Shown here: positions 17,284 through 27,676 of the stretch, one piece after another
Position numbering within the stretch: position 1 is the stretch's first letter
How the letters are laid out: each line of letters opens with the position of its first letter
Assembly: GCA_018623515.1 (NCBI GenBank)
Contig: JAAZVL010000009.1
Coordinates: forward strand, 1-39,973
From: Marinobacter sp.
Lineage (GTDB): Bacteria; Pseudomonadota; Gammaproteobacteria; Pseudomonadales; Oleiphilaceae
DNA: 39,973 nucleotides
Direction of reading: 5' to 3'
Translations under genes and position numbers: made by a program
The notes under the pieces: generated by a model
The model's database searches: none
Told to the model about the DNA's origin: nothing
Seen by the model: the letters and a program-made list of their open reading frames with translations, nothing else

Positions 17284-20200
17284 ATGGGCAATCACCATGA
17301 CAGCATCGCCCTCGACTGGGTTCGGGGAGAAATACAGGACACGCTGACCCAAGGCCAGCATGCACTGGAAGCGTATGTCGAGAACCGTGACGACACCGCG
17401 CGCCTGCGCTTCTGCCTGAATTATCTCCATCAGGTGCATGGCACCCTTCAGATGGTGGAACTCTACGGTGCAGCCTTGCTCACCGAAGAAATGGAGAAGC
17501 TGACCCAGGCGATTCTCAACGAGTCTGTCGGCAATGTGGACGAGGCGGTTGATGTCCTGATGCAGGCCATCCTGCAGCTGCCCCAGTATCTGGAGCACCT
17601 GACCAGCAGCGAAGATGATTTCCCGATGGTGCTGCTGCCGATGCTGAACGATCTTCGGGCCGCCCGGGGCGAAGCCCTGCTCTCCGATACCTCGCTGTTC
17701 AAGCCGGATCTGAGCCGGGCACAGATGAACGTCAGCGGTGCCGCGTCCCGGCGCCTGCAGGATCCGAAGGTTCTCGGCCATATCCGCAAACTCCGGCAGA
17801 TGTACCAGTTCGCCCTGGCCGGCGTGGTCCGCGAAGAGGATCTGGATGCCCAGTTCAGCTACCTTCAGAAGGTGATCCAGCGGCTGGCCCGTCTATGCCA
17901 GAACACGCCGCGCGGAGAGTTGTGGAAAGCGGCCAGCGCCTTTGTGGAAACCCTCCAGGCCCACGCAAACCCGGTCAATGCGGCTGTCAAATCCCTGTTG
18001 CGGGAGCTGGATGCCGAAATCCGCCTGCTCACCGAAGGGCAAGGCAATGTCCTGCAGCAACCGGCCCCGGAAGCGCTGTTCAAACACCTGCTCTACTACG
18101 TGGCCCGTGCCCGGGACCTGGACACCCCGCAGGTTCAGGCCCTGCGTACTGACTACAAGCTCAACCTGGCATTGCCATCGGACGATGACGTCGATGCCGC
18201 CCGTACCCGGGTATCCGGGCCGGGCCGTGAGGCGATCCACTCGGTGGTCAGCGCGCTGAATGAAGAGCTGGCCAAGCTCAAGGACCAGCTGGACCTGTTC
18301 GTGCGCTCCGAGCTGCGCCAGAACAGCGAACTGGACGATCTGTTGCCCGGCCTGCGCCAGGTGGCCAACACCCTTGCCGTGCTTGGCCTGGGCATTCCCC
18401 GCAAAGTAGTCACCGAACAGATCGAGCTGGTTGAGCGGCTCAGCGACCAGATGGAGCTGGTGGATGACGGCACCCTGATGGATATTGCCGGCGCGCTGCT
18501 GTACGTCGAAGCCAGCCTGGCCGGCCTCGACACCGACCGCCAGGTCGAGCCCCGGGACGACGCCCGCCCCGGCGATGCGATCAACCTGGGCTCCCGGGAA
18601 CTGGGCGAAGCCAGCTCTGCACTGCTGAGGGAGTCCCGCAACACTCTCGAGCAGGTCAAATCCGCCATCGTCAACTTCATCGCGTCCCAGTGGGACACTC
18701 GCGAGATTGAACACGTTCCGGAATTGCTCCACAGCATCCGTGGCGGCCTGGCGCTGATTCCCCTCGATCGCGTGGCGGACATGCTCGAATCCGCCGAGCG
18801 CTACATCACCGATGTCCTGCTCGGTGGCAAACAGGTGCCGGACTGGAAACAGCTGGATACCCTGGCCGACGCCGTCACCAGTATCGAGTACTACCTGGAA
18901 CGGCTGGCCGAAGGCATCAGTGAAAACGACGCCGTGCTGCAGGTGGCCGAAGACAGCCTGGCCTCCCTCGGCTTCCCGGTGGGAGCCGAGCCCACCTGGA
19001 ACGCACCGGCAACCGAGCCTGAGGTGCCAGAAGAGGTAGAGGGCCTCGCCAGTGAACCCGCCGCCGCACCCGAGGAAGCCAAGGGCTCCGATGAAGACCT
19101 GCTTGACGACGAGATCCTGGAGATTTTCGTTGAAGAAGCCCAGGAGGTCCTGGAGACCATCCACGATTTCTATCCGCGTCTGCGCCAGAACCATGACGAC
19201 CGTGAAGCGCTGACGGAAGTCCGTCGGGCCTTCCACACCCTCAAGGGCAGTGGCCGGATGGTCGGCGCCACCAGCATTGGCGAGCTGGCCTGGTCGGTGG
19301 AGAACCTGCTTAACCGTGTCATAGACCAGACCATCAAACCCACCGACGACCTGTTCACCCTGGTGGACGAGGTCAATGCCCGGATCCCGACCCTGATCCA
19401 GGAATTCCGGAAAGGCCATACCGACGGTGAGGTCGATGCCCTGATCCAGCGTGCCGAAGCCATGGCCGATACCCGGCGTACTGACGCCGAGCAGGCACCG
19501 GAATCCGCTCCGGTGGCGAAGACTCCGGCGGCGGAAGAGAAACCCGCGGAACCCGAGCCTGCCGCTGCACCCGAAGCGCCGGCCGGAAGCGACGATGACG
19601 ATCTCATCGATGACGAAATTCTCGAGATCTTCGTCGAAGAGGCCGGCGAAGTACTGGATACCATCCGTGAGTACCTGCCGATGCTGCTCCGCCAGCACGA
19701 TGACCGCAGCGCGCTCACGGAAGTCCGCCGGGCCTTCCATACCCTCAAGGGCAGCGGCCGCATGGTTGGCGCCAATGTGGTGGGTGAGCTGGCCTGGTCC
19801 GTGGAGAACATGCTTAATCGTGCCATCGACGGCTCGATTCTCATGAACGACGACATCGCGGCCCTGCTGGAGGATGTCACCTCAGCACTGCCGCCCCTGG
19901 TGGAAGACTTCGAAAAACGTCGTGCGCCCTCCATGGACACGTCGGCCCTCGAAGCCCGGGCCACCACCCTCGCCAACGGCGAGATCCCCGATACCGGCGC
20001 CATGCCAGCCAGCGTGGAGGAGACCGAGGGGGAAGTGGCAACTGCCGCCACCGACGAGGCCGATGACAATAGCGTGGATCCGGTGCTTCTCGACATATTC
20101 GAGAGTGAAACCGAGACCCACCTGCAAACCCTGAAGGACTACCTGGCCGCGGCCGGCGACAAGACCAGCGTCGCCTACACCGACGACCTGTCCCGGGCCC

Positions 20201-23200
20201 TGCATACCTTGAAAGGCAGCGCCCATACCGCCGGCATCACACCGATCGCTGAGGTCATCACGCCTCTGGAGCGCTTTGTGAAAGAAGCCCGCGCCCAGAA
20301 CAAGCGCGGCGATCGCGAAGTGATCGGCCTGATCGAGCAGGCCTGCGATTTCCTGACCCGTGGACTGGCCCAGATTCGACAGAACCCGCAAGCACCACTG
20401 ACGGGCACCGACGAATTCCTCGAGAGGCTCGAGAACATCAGCCGCTCTACCCTGCGGTCCACTGTCGATGACGACACCCTGGAACCGTCCCGACAGGCAG
20501 AGTCCCAGCTGGTTCGCCTGTTCCTGAACGAGGGCCTCGACATCGTTCTCGATGCCGAACAGATCCTTGACCAATGGGCAGCGGATCCGGCGGAAACCGG
20601 CCCGCTGGTGCAGCTGCGGAATGAGCTTGCACAGCTGACGGAGGGCGCCGCCGATGCCGGGCTCTCCGATGTCTCGGCCCTGGCCGGCGCCCTGAAGAAC
20701 GCCTACGAGGCGGTCGCCGACCACCATCAGGCACCGGACGAGTACTTCTTTACCACCGTGCGTGCCGGTCATGAGCACCTGATCAACATGATGGATCAGG
20801 TGGCGGCCGGCCTCGCCACCAGCTCCGATGCCGAGTTGCAGGCCCGTATCGAGACCTTGGCCGAAGGCCGGCATGAGTCGTCGGATACAGCCGGCACGGA
20901 GGCTTCCGTTGCCCCGGACGCCTTCGAGCAGCAGTTCAGCGATGAACTTGAAGAAATTGATCTGAGCTTCGACAGCGACGGTCTCGACGAAGTCGATGCG
21001 GGCACGGATTCGAAGGCTGAGTTCGATCAGCCACCGCTTCCGGAAACCGATGAGTCGGATGACGGTCTCGACCAGGAACTGGCCGAAATCTTCCTGGAAG
21101 AAGCCCGCGACCTGATCGACAGCACCGCCGAGGCCCTGCAGAGCTGGAGCGAAAATACCGGCAATCTCGATATCCTCAGGTTGCTCCAGCGGGATCTGCA
21201 TACCCTCAAGGGTGGTGCCCGCCTGGCAGATATCCCGGCAGTGGGTGACCTCTCCCATGAGCTCGAGACCCTGTTCGAGGGCCTGACCGAGCTGCGGCTG
21301 TCCGTCAATGATCAGTTGTCCGATCTGCTGTTCCGGAGCCATGATCGCCTCGCCGGCATGGTTGAGGCCCTGGAGAACAGCGAAACGCCACGGCCGGCCC
21401 CGGATCTGATTGCCGAGATCCAGGCTTATATGGGCAGCGCCACCGGCTCAAGACCGGTAACGGATGTTGCCACGCCCGAACCGGAGCAACCGGGCGAGGA
21501 AGCCCCGGCACCGGTCGAAGAGGCAACCGCAGAACCGCAGAGCGATACGGCGGAAGAAGGTGCAACAGACCTTTCCCATCTGGACCCGGAACTGGTTGGT
21601 ATCTTCCTCGAAGAAGCCTATGACCTGATCAACTCCACCGGCAGTGCCCTGCACACCTGGAGCGAGAACCCCTCCGACACATCTGTGGCGGCCGAACTGC
21701 AGCGCGATGTGCATACCCTGAAAGGGGGGGCACGTATGGCCGGCGTCAACGCCATTGGCGATCTCACCCACGTGCTCGAAGATCTGTTCGAGAAGGTTGC
21801 CGAAGGTCAGTTGGCGGCGTCCGAGGAAATGACCGACCTGCTCTTTGCCTGCCATGACCGGCTGGCACAGATGGTTGAGCAGGTGGCAACCCAGAAGCCC
21901 TGTCCGCCGGCCACCGATCTGGTGGCCCAGGTGGAATCGGTCATTCGCGGGGAGACCCCGACCATGCCGGCGCCGGACGTGTCCGGAGAGCAAGCCCGGC
22001 CTGGCACCGAGTCCGGCCTGGAAGAGCATCTGGAGCCGGCTTCCGACAACGACCTGATCGGCATCTTCCTGGACGAGGGTCTGGAAATTCATGGGGCCAT
22101 TGATGAGTGTCTGGCCCAGTGGAGAGATGAACCCGAGGAACTGTCCGGTGTGACCCAACTCCAACAGGAGCTCCACACCCTCAAGGGCGGCGCCCGACTC
22201 TCGGATGTCGATCCCATTGCCGAGCTGGCCGAGGCCTGGGCCGACGCTTTGGATCCCCTGATTGCCGGCGCCAACAACCAGCATGCCCTGCTGCAATTGA
22301 GCGAACGTGCCAATGCCAGCCTGAAAACCATGCTGGCCGCGCTGGAAGAAGGCAACCAACCGGAACCCGGAGAGGATCTGGTGGAAGCTTTCCGGTCCGC
22401 CGGAATGGATGTTTCCCTCGAGCCCTCCGCTACCGAGACACCCGCAACGGTCACCGCAGACTCCGTGGACCCGGAGGTCCTGGAAATTTTCCTGGAAGAA
22501 GCCGGCGAAATCATGGACCAGCTCGAGCAGGTGCTCGATAACTGGCGGAAGGAGCCCGGCAATCACGATTTCAACCAGGAAGCCCAGCGTGCGCTGCATA
22601 CCCTCAAGGGTGGTGCCCGCCTGGCCCAGCTGGTCGAACTCGGTGACAAGGCCCACGCCTTCGAGACCCGATTGATCGACCTCGGTGGCAACGCCCCGGA
22701 AGACGCCCAGTGGCAGGCGATTACCGACGATCACGACACGATCATTGCCCTGGTGAATGATGTCCGCCGCCGCTTCGAGGGTGGTGCAGCCGAGCCGGAG
22801 ACCAGTGCCGAAACCGGTCCAGGCCGGACCGAGCCAAAACCGGAGGAAACGCCGGCCGCCACCCCAGAGCCCAGGGCCGAGACTGCTCCAGTCCCGGCAC
22901 CGAAGCCGGAAAAAGCACCGGCGAAAAAACCGGCCCAGCCCCGGAAAAAGGCTCCGGAAGTGCAGCGGGTCCAGGAAACCATCCGGGTTTCGGCACCACT
23001 ACTGGACGAACTGGTCAACCTCGCCGGCGAGACCAGTATCACCCGTGGCCGACTGGAGCAGCAAACCAGCGACTTCGGCCACACCCTGGATGAAATGGCC
23101 GCCACCATCGAGCGTCTGCGGGAACAGCTGCGCCGGATGGAGATCGAGACCGAAGCCCAGATCCTGTTCCGTGCCGAACAGGAGCACGGACCGGACTACG

Positions 23201-24804
23201 GCGAGGACTTCGATCCGCTGGAGATGGACCGCTATTCCGCCATCCAGCAGCTGTCACGGGCCCTGACCGAGTCCTCATCGGACCTGGCAGACCTCCGGGA
23301 AACCATGGCTGACCGGGTCAGGGATACCGAGACCCTGCTGGTCCAGCAGTCCCGGATCAACACGGAACTCCAGGAAGGTCTGATGAAGACCCGGATGATT
23401 CCGTTCGCCTCCATGGTGCCTCGCCTGCGCCGGATCGTCCGCCAGATCAGCGGCGAACTGGGCAAGAAGGTGGACTTCGATGTCCGCAACGCGGAAGGGG
23501 AGATGGACCGCAACATCCTTGAACGCATGGTCGCGCCCCTGGAGCACATGCTGCGCAACGCCCTGGACCATGGTATCGAAGCGCCGGAAGACCGGAAAAA
23601 CGCCGGCAAGCCCGAAACCGGGGAAGTGACCCTGTCCCTGACCCGGGAAGGCGGTGATGTGGTGCTGCGGATGATCGATGACGGCAAGGGCATTCCCTCC
23701 GAAGTCATCCGCGACAAGGCCATCCGCCAGGGTTTGCTGCGGGCCGATGAGGATCTGTCAGAGCGGGAAGTCCTGCAGTTCATTCTGCAACCGGGCTTCT
23801 CCACCGCCGAGCAGGTCACCCAGATTTCCGGCCGCGGTGTCGGCATGGATGTGGTCGCCAGTGAGATCAAACAGCTCGGCGGCAGCCTTGATATCGATTC
23901 CACCGTCGGCCGGGGCACCACCTTCACCGTGCGCCTGCCGTTCACGGTGTCGGTGAACCGTGCCCTGATGGTAACGACCGGCGAGGATTTCTACGCCATC
24001 CCGCTGAACACCATCGAAGGTATCGTGCGGGTCAGCACCTACGAGCTGGAGGAATACTACAAGCCGGATGCACCCATGTACGAGTATGCCGGCCAGCAGT
24101 ACCGCCTGCAGTACCTCGGCAGTCTGCTCAACAGTGACCACCAGCCCAAACTCCAGGGCCAGGCGTTGCCGCTGCCGGTCATCCTGGTGCGCGGTGCCGA
24201 ACAGCCCATGGCCCTGCAGGTGGACAGCCTGATGGGCAGCCGGGAAATCGTGGTCAAATCCCTGGGTCCCCAGTTCAGTTCGGTGCGGGGTGTCTCCGGT
24301 GCCACCATCCTGGGTGACGGTAACGTGGTGGTGATCCTGGACCTTCCGGCCATGCTGCGCTCGGATATCCTGTCCGACCGTCAGCGTCTGGCAAACCTCG
24401 AAAAGGCGCGGGAAGCGGCCCGTTACGAGGAGCAGATCACAACGGTGATGGTCGTGGACGACTCCGTTACCGTTCGGAAGGTTACCTCCCGCCTGCTGGA
24501 GCGCAACGGCATGGAAGTACTCACCGCCAAAGACGGCCTGGATGCGGTGGCCCAGCTGCAGGACCACAAGCCCGACATCATCCTGCTCGATATCGAGATG
24601 CCGAGGATGGACGGCTTCGAGGTGGCCAGCTTCATCCGCCACGACGACAACCTGCGGGAAACGCCGATCTGCATGATCACTTCCAGGACCGGGGAGAAGC
24701 ACCGCGAACGCGCCCTGGCCATCGGCGTCAACGAGTACCTCGGCAAACCGTTCCAGGAAACCGAGCTGCTTGAGACCATCAAGCGGCTGACCGGAACCGA
24801 GTAA
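17284..24804 (+). CDS. chpA: Hybrid histidine kinase ChpA with multiple phosphotransfer domains
   Basis: The 2506-residue protein is the kinase hub of the Pil-Chp system. The start at ATG 17284 follows a GGAG site; the open frame upstream of it is pilK sequence. Order: an N-terminal FimL-like Hpt-like region (H52), a second degenerate one (H483), then seven canonical Hpt sites HTLKG with histidines at about 651, 819, 974, 1306, 1477, 1631 and 1772, and a degenerate Hpt lacking His near 1115. A Pro/Ala/Glu linker follows, then the dimerisation and ATPase domain (N box LRNALDHGIE, DDGKGI; about 1898-2215), a CheW-like domain (about 2219-2365) and a receiver with phospho-acceptor D2436. Pseudomonas ChpA is usually described with six His Hpts plus a Ser and a Thr variant, so seven canonical His sites is slightly different. 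Confidence 0.97.
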   Translation: MGNHHDSIALDWVRGEIQDTLTQGQHALEAYVENRDDTARLRFCLNYLHQVHGTLQMVELYGAALLTEEMEKLTQAILNESVGNVDEAVDVLMQAILQLPQYLEHLTSSEDDFPMVLLPMLNDLRAARGEALLSDTSLFKPDLSRAQMNVSGAASRRLQDPKVLGHIRKLRQMYQFALAGVVREEDLDAQFSYLQKVIQRLARLCQNTPRGELWKAASAFVETLQAHANPVNAAVKSLLRELDAEIRLLTEGQGNVLQQPAPEALFKHLLYYVARARDLDTPQVQALRTDYKLNLALPSDDDVDAARTRVSGPGREAIHSVVSALNEELAKLKDQLDLFVRSELRQNSELDDLLPGLRQVANTLAVLGLGIPRKVVTEQIELVERLSDQMELVDDGTLMDIAGALLYVEASLAGLDTDRQVEPRDDARPGDAINLGSRELGEASSALLRESRNTLEQVKSAIVNFIASQWDTREIEHVPELLHSIRGGLALIPLDRVADMLESAERYITDVLLGGKQVPDWKQLDTLADAVTSIEYYLERLAEGISENDAVLQVAEDSLASLGFPVGAEPTWNAPATEPEVPEEVEGLASEPAAAPEEAKGSDEDLLDDEILEIFVEEAQEVLETIHDFYPRLRQNHDDREALTEVRRAFHTLKGSGRMVGATSIGELAWSVENLLNRVIDQTIKPTDDLFTLVDEVNARIPTLIQEFRKGHTDGEVDALIQRAEAMADTRRTDAEQAPESAPVAKTPAAEEKPAEPEPAAAPEAPAGSDDDDLIDDEILEIFVEEAGEVLDTIREYLPMLLRQHDDRSALTEVRRAFHTLKGSGRMVGANVVGELAWSVENMLNRAIDGSILMNDDIAALLEDVTSALPPLVEDFEKRRAPSMDTSALEARATTLANGEIPDTGAMPASVEETEGEVATAATDEADDNSVDPVLLDIFESETETHLQTLKDYLAAAGDKTSVAYTDDLSRALHTLKGSAHTAGITPIAEVITPLERFVKEARAQNKRGDREVIGLIEQACDFLTRGLAQIRQNPQAPLTGTDEFLERLENISRSTLRSTVDDDTLEPSRQAESQLVRLFLNEGLDIVLDAEQILDQWAADPAETGPLVQLRNELAQLTEGAADAGLSDVSALAGALKNAYEAVADHHQAPDEYFFTTVRAGHEHLINMMDQVAAGLATSSDAELQARIETLAEGRHESSDTAGTEASVAPDAFEQQFSDELEEIDLSFDSDGLDEVDAGTDSKAEFDQPPLPETDESDDGLDQELAEIFLEEARDLIDSTAEALQSWSENTGNLDILRLLQRDLHTLKGGARLADIPAVGDLSHELETLFEGLTELRLSVNDQLSDLLFRSHDRLAGMVEALENSETPRPAPDLIAEIQAYMGSATGSRPVTDVATPEPEQPGEEAPAPVEEATAEPQSDTAEEGATDLSHLDPELVGIFLEEAYDLINSTGSALHTWSENPSDTSVAAELQRDVHTLKGGARMAGVNAIGDLTHVLEDLFEKVAEGQLAASEEMTDLLFACHDRLAQMVEQVATQKPCPPATDLVAQVESVIRGETPTMPAPDVSGEQARPGTESGLEEHLEPASDNDLIGIFLDEGLEIHGAIDECLAQWRDEPEELSGVTQLQQELHTLKGGARLSDVDPIAELAEAWADALDPLIAGANNQHALLQLSERANASLKTMLAALEEGNQPEPGEDLVEAFRSAGMDVSLEPSATETPATVTADSVDPEVLEIFLEEAGEIMDQLEQVLDNWRKEPGNHDFNQEAQRALHTLKGGARLAQLVELGDKAHAFETRLIDLGGNAPEDAQWQAITDDHDTIIALVNDVRRRFEGGAAEPETSAETGPGRTEPKPEETPAATPEPRAETAPVPAPKPEKAPAKKPAQPRKKAPEVQRVQETIRVSAPLLDELVNLAGETSITRGRLEQQTSDFGHTLDEMAATIERLREQLRRMEIETEAQILFRAEQEHGPDYGEDFDPLEMDRYSAIQQLSRALTESSSDLADLRETMADRVRDTETLLVQQSRINTELQEGLMKTRMIPFASMVPRLRRIVRQISGELGKKVDFDVRNAEGEMDRNILERMVAPLEHMLRNALDHGIEAPEDRKNAGKPETGEVTLSLTREGGDVVLRMIDDGKGIPSEVIRDKAIRQGLLRADEDLSEREVLQFILQPGFSTAEQVTQISGRGVGMDVVASEIKQLGGSLDIDSTVGRGTTFTVRLPFTVSVNRALMVTTGEDFYAIPLNTIEGIVRVSTYELEEYYKPDAPMYEYAGQQYRLQYLGSLLNSDHQPKLQGQALPLPVILVRGAEQPMALQVDSLMGSREIVVKSLGPQFSSVRGVSGATILGDGNVVVILDLPAMLRSDILSDRQRLANLEKAREAARYEEQITTVMVVDDSVTVRKVTSRLLERNGMEVLTAKDGLDAVAQLQDHKPDIILLDIEMPRMDGFEVASFIRHDDNLRETPICMITSRTGEKHRERALAIGVNEYLGKPFQETELLETIKRLTGTE
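19090..19920 (+). repeat. Tandem near-duplicate Hpt modules inside chpA
   Basis: Two coding modules, 19090-19416 and 19594-19920, align without gaps over 109 residues. By hand count about 70 of these are identical, including the shared cores DDEILEIFVEEA, LTEVRRAFHTLKGSGRMVGA and GELAWSVEN. They are separated by a Pro/Ala/Glu-rich linker. The later Hpt sites (with HTLKGGAR) form a second, more diverged group. This pattern suggests domain duplication within the gene. Confidence 0.85.
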
Positions 24805-25856
24805 TGGCCGGCCAGGGAGGCCGGCCCCGGGTCGGAATCGTGTCCGATGTGGTGCTGCAGCGACACCGGCTGCAGGCCGCAACGGCCAAGTTCGGACTCG
24901 AGATCTCCTTCTGCGGCGATCCCCAGCGCCTGGAATACCAACCGCAGTTACCCGAGGCGGATCTGTGGCTGATTACCCTGGAAGACGAGGCCGATCATCC
25001 TGCGCTGTTCGATCTGTTGCTGGACAATACCGAGGCTCCGGTCCTGTTTGGCCTTGACCAGGCCCCCAAGCCCGGCAGCACCGACTATTTCCGCTGGGAG
25101 CGTCGGCTGTTGGGCAAACTGGAAAAGCAACTCGGTCATCTCGAGGAGCTGGATTCGGAAACCACGCTCGAAAAACTCGAGGACGAACCAGCGGCACCGA
25201 AGAGCAAGCCCGAACTGCCCCACTGGATCAAGCCTGCGGTACCGGACTCCATTGCCGAAGAAGTATGGATTCTGGGGGCCTCCCTGGGCGGACCGGCCGC
25301 GGTAAAAACCTTTCTCGATCACCTGCCCCAGGGACTGCCTGTGGGGTTTATCTACGCCCAGCACATCGACGACAATTTTACCGGGGTGCTGACCCGGGTA
25401 TTGGGCCGTGATGCCCATTACCGGCTCAAGCCGGCACAGCAAGGCTACCGCGTCCGTAACGGTGATGTAGTGCTGATGCCGGTCGAACACGAATGGCGAC
25501 TGGACAGTGCCGGCGCCCTGACCGAAGTGAACAAGCCCTGGCCCGGCCCCTATGGCCCTTCCATCGACCAGGTACTGCTCAATGTGGCCGACCATTACCG
25601 GGCTCGCTGCCATGCGATCCTCTTTTCCGGCATGGGCAACGATGGCGCCCTGGCGGCACCCATCCTCAAGGCCTTCGGCAGCCGGATATGGGTCCAGGAA
25701 AGCAGCAGTTGCGGCAACAGTTCCATGCCGGATTCCGTGGCGGCCACCGGGTGCGCCAGCTTTACCGGTACTCCCGAGCAACTGGCCCGGGAACTGATCA
25801 AAACCATTGAAAAATCCTGCCTGCTCAGAGGCCGGCAGAAACGCGATTCCGCCTGA
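24804..25856 (+). CDS. chpB: CheB-type methylesterase ChpB with degenerate receiver
   Basis: The 350-residue protein starts at an ATG that shares one base with the chpA stop (TAATG), so translation is coupled. The C-terminal half is a CheB methylesterase with the catalytic serine in LGASLGGPAAVK (S160), histidine in YAQHIDD (H187) and aspartate in SGMGNDGALA (D280). It should remove methyl groups from PilJ. The N-terminal half (1-110) is shaped like a receiver but lacks an aspartate where the phospho-acceptor is expected (LWLITLEDE), so phosphorylation control seems lost. A charged linker (about 115-140) joins the halves. Confidence 0.93.
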   Translation: MAGQGGRPRVGIVSDVVLQRHRLQAATAKFGLEISFCGDPQRLEYQPQLPEADLWLITLEDEADHPALFDLLLDNTEAPVLFGLDQAPKPGSTDYFRWERRLLGKLEKQLGHLEELDSETTLEKLEDEPAAPKSKPELPHWIKPAVPDSIAEEVWILGASLGGPAAVKTFLDHLPQGLPVGFIYAQHIDDNFTGVLTRVLGRDAHYRLKPAQQGYRVRNGDVVLMPVEHEWRLDSAGALTEVNKPWPGPYGPSIDQVLLNVADHYRARCHAILFSGMGNDGALAAPILKAFGSRIWVQESSSCGNSSMPDSVAATGCASFTGTPEQLARELIKTIEKSCLLRGRQKRDSA

Positions 25857-25867
25857 GGACAGAAGCG

Positions 25868-26329
25868 ATGCCCGAAAACCGTGAAACACTCCCCTGCGTC
25901 ATGATCCCGATGACCGGTCGGCAATTGTTACTGCCCAACGTCTCCATCGCCGAGGTGGTGGACTACGCCAGTGAAGAAGCCGGTTCCAACACCCCGGACT
26001 GGCTGGTCGGCTACCTCGACTGGCGGGGCCTGGAGTTGCCGGTGATTTCCTACGATGCCGCCAACGGCGGCAGCCTGATAGTGCCGGGCGACAACCGGGG
26101 CCGGATCGTGGTGCTGAACACCATTGGCGAGCATCACAACGAAGTGCCGTTCATGGCGCTGGTCACCCAGGGGATTCCAAGCCAGGCACGACTGACCGAG
26201 GCGGAAGTGAACCGGCTCGAGGGCGACACCGGCCCGGCGGATCTCATGAAGGTCGAAGTCGAGGGTGAGGAAGCCTGGATTCCCAACCTGGAATACCTGG
26301 AGTCCCTGGCACGCTCCGCCCGCCGCTAG
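25868..26329 (+). CDS. chpC: CheW-like adaptor ChpC
   Basis: The 153-residue protein is a single CheW-like domain, with MIPMTGRQLLLPNVSIAEVVDY at the start (given in parts: MTGRQLLLPNVSIAEVVDY), a WLVGYLDWRGLELPVISYDA block and a RIVVLNTIGEH strand. In Pseudomonas ChpC links additional receptors to the Pil-Chp kinase. It is the last gene of the operon here; no chpD or chpE follows, and the zinc genes begin 75 bp later. An AGGACAGAAGCG stretch provides the ribosome site. Confidence 0.92.
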   Translation: MPENRETLPCVMIPMTGRQLLLPNVSIAEVVDYASEEAGSNTPDWLVGYLDWRGLELPVISYDAANGGSLIVPGDNRGRIVVLNTIGEHHNEVPFMALVTQGIPSQARLTEAEVNRLEGDTGPADLMKVEVEGEEAWIPNLEYLESLARSARR

Positions 26330-26368
26330 CGCACGCTCCTGTCAGGCCATGGCATGAAATCCGGGAAA

Positions 26369-26383
26369 TGTTATAATGTATCA
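26369..26383 (+). promoter_or_regulatory. Zur-like box overlapping the zur promoter
   Basis: TGTTATA-A-TGTATCA is a 7-1-7 imperfect inverted repeat inside a GAAAT...ATTTTC frame, matching the general shape of Zur boxes of gammaproteobacteria (TGTTATA-N-TATAACA). A perfect TATAAT -10 (26372-26377) lies within it, so bound Zur would cover the promoter. It is 21 bp upstream of the zur start, implying zinc-dependent autoregulation of zur-znuC-znuB. Confidence 0.75.
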
Positions 26384-26403
26384 AATTTTCCAGGATTCCT
26401 GTC

Positions 26404-26887
26404 ATGGCAAGCCAAGCACTGCCCTATCGACCCCATAACCATCAGGCCTGCGTCAGTCAGGCCCTGGCCGATGCCCGTGCGATTTGCCGGGCGCAGAATG
26501 CGCGCCTGACGCCCACCCGCGAGCGGGTCCTGGAATTGATCTGGCAATCTCACAAACCTCTGGGGGCTTATGACGTTCTGGCTGAGCTGACCGCTGAAGG
26601 TCAGAGTGCCGCGCCACCGACGGTGTACCGGGCCCTGGATTTTCTCCAGCAACATGGACTCGTGCACCGGATCGCATCACTCAACGCTTTTATCGGCTGT
26701 GCCCATGCTGGCGAAAATCATACCGGCATGTTCCTGATCTGCCGCAGCTGCGGCAATGTCCTGGAGCTCAAAGCACCCGGCGTCTCCGGAGCGATCGAGG
26801 ACGCCGCGAAGGCCGAGCATTTCAAGGCCGAGGACGTGACCCTGGAGATCGCCGGCCTGTGCCCGAGATGCCACTCGGAGAGTCGCC

Positions 26888-26895
<8 letters not shown>
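26404..26895 (+). CDS. zur: Zinc uptake regulator Zur (Fur family)
   Basis: The 163-residue Fur-family protein has a winged helix (TPTRERVLELIWQSHKPLGAYDVL and PPTVYRALDFLQQHGLVHRI). The dimer and metal domain has FIGCAHAGENHTG, CRSCG and CPRCH. The two CxxC pairs form the structural zinc site. The early CxxxxxLADARAICRAQNARLTPTR region is typical of Zur rather than Fur. Zn-Zur represses zinc uptake genes. The stop overlaps the znuC start by 8 bp, and a Zur-like box lies upstream. Confidence 0.93.

Positions 26896-27662
<767 letters not shown>

Positions 27663-27676
<14 letters not shown>

Noticed and set aside
17893..19740. Long minus-strand open frame inside chpA
   Set aside because: It is antisense to the Hpt region, with no start context or family match.
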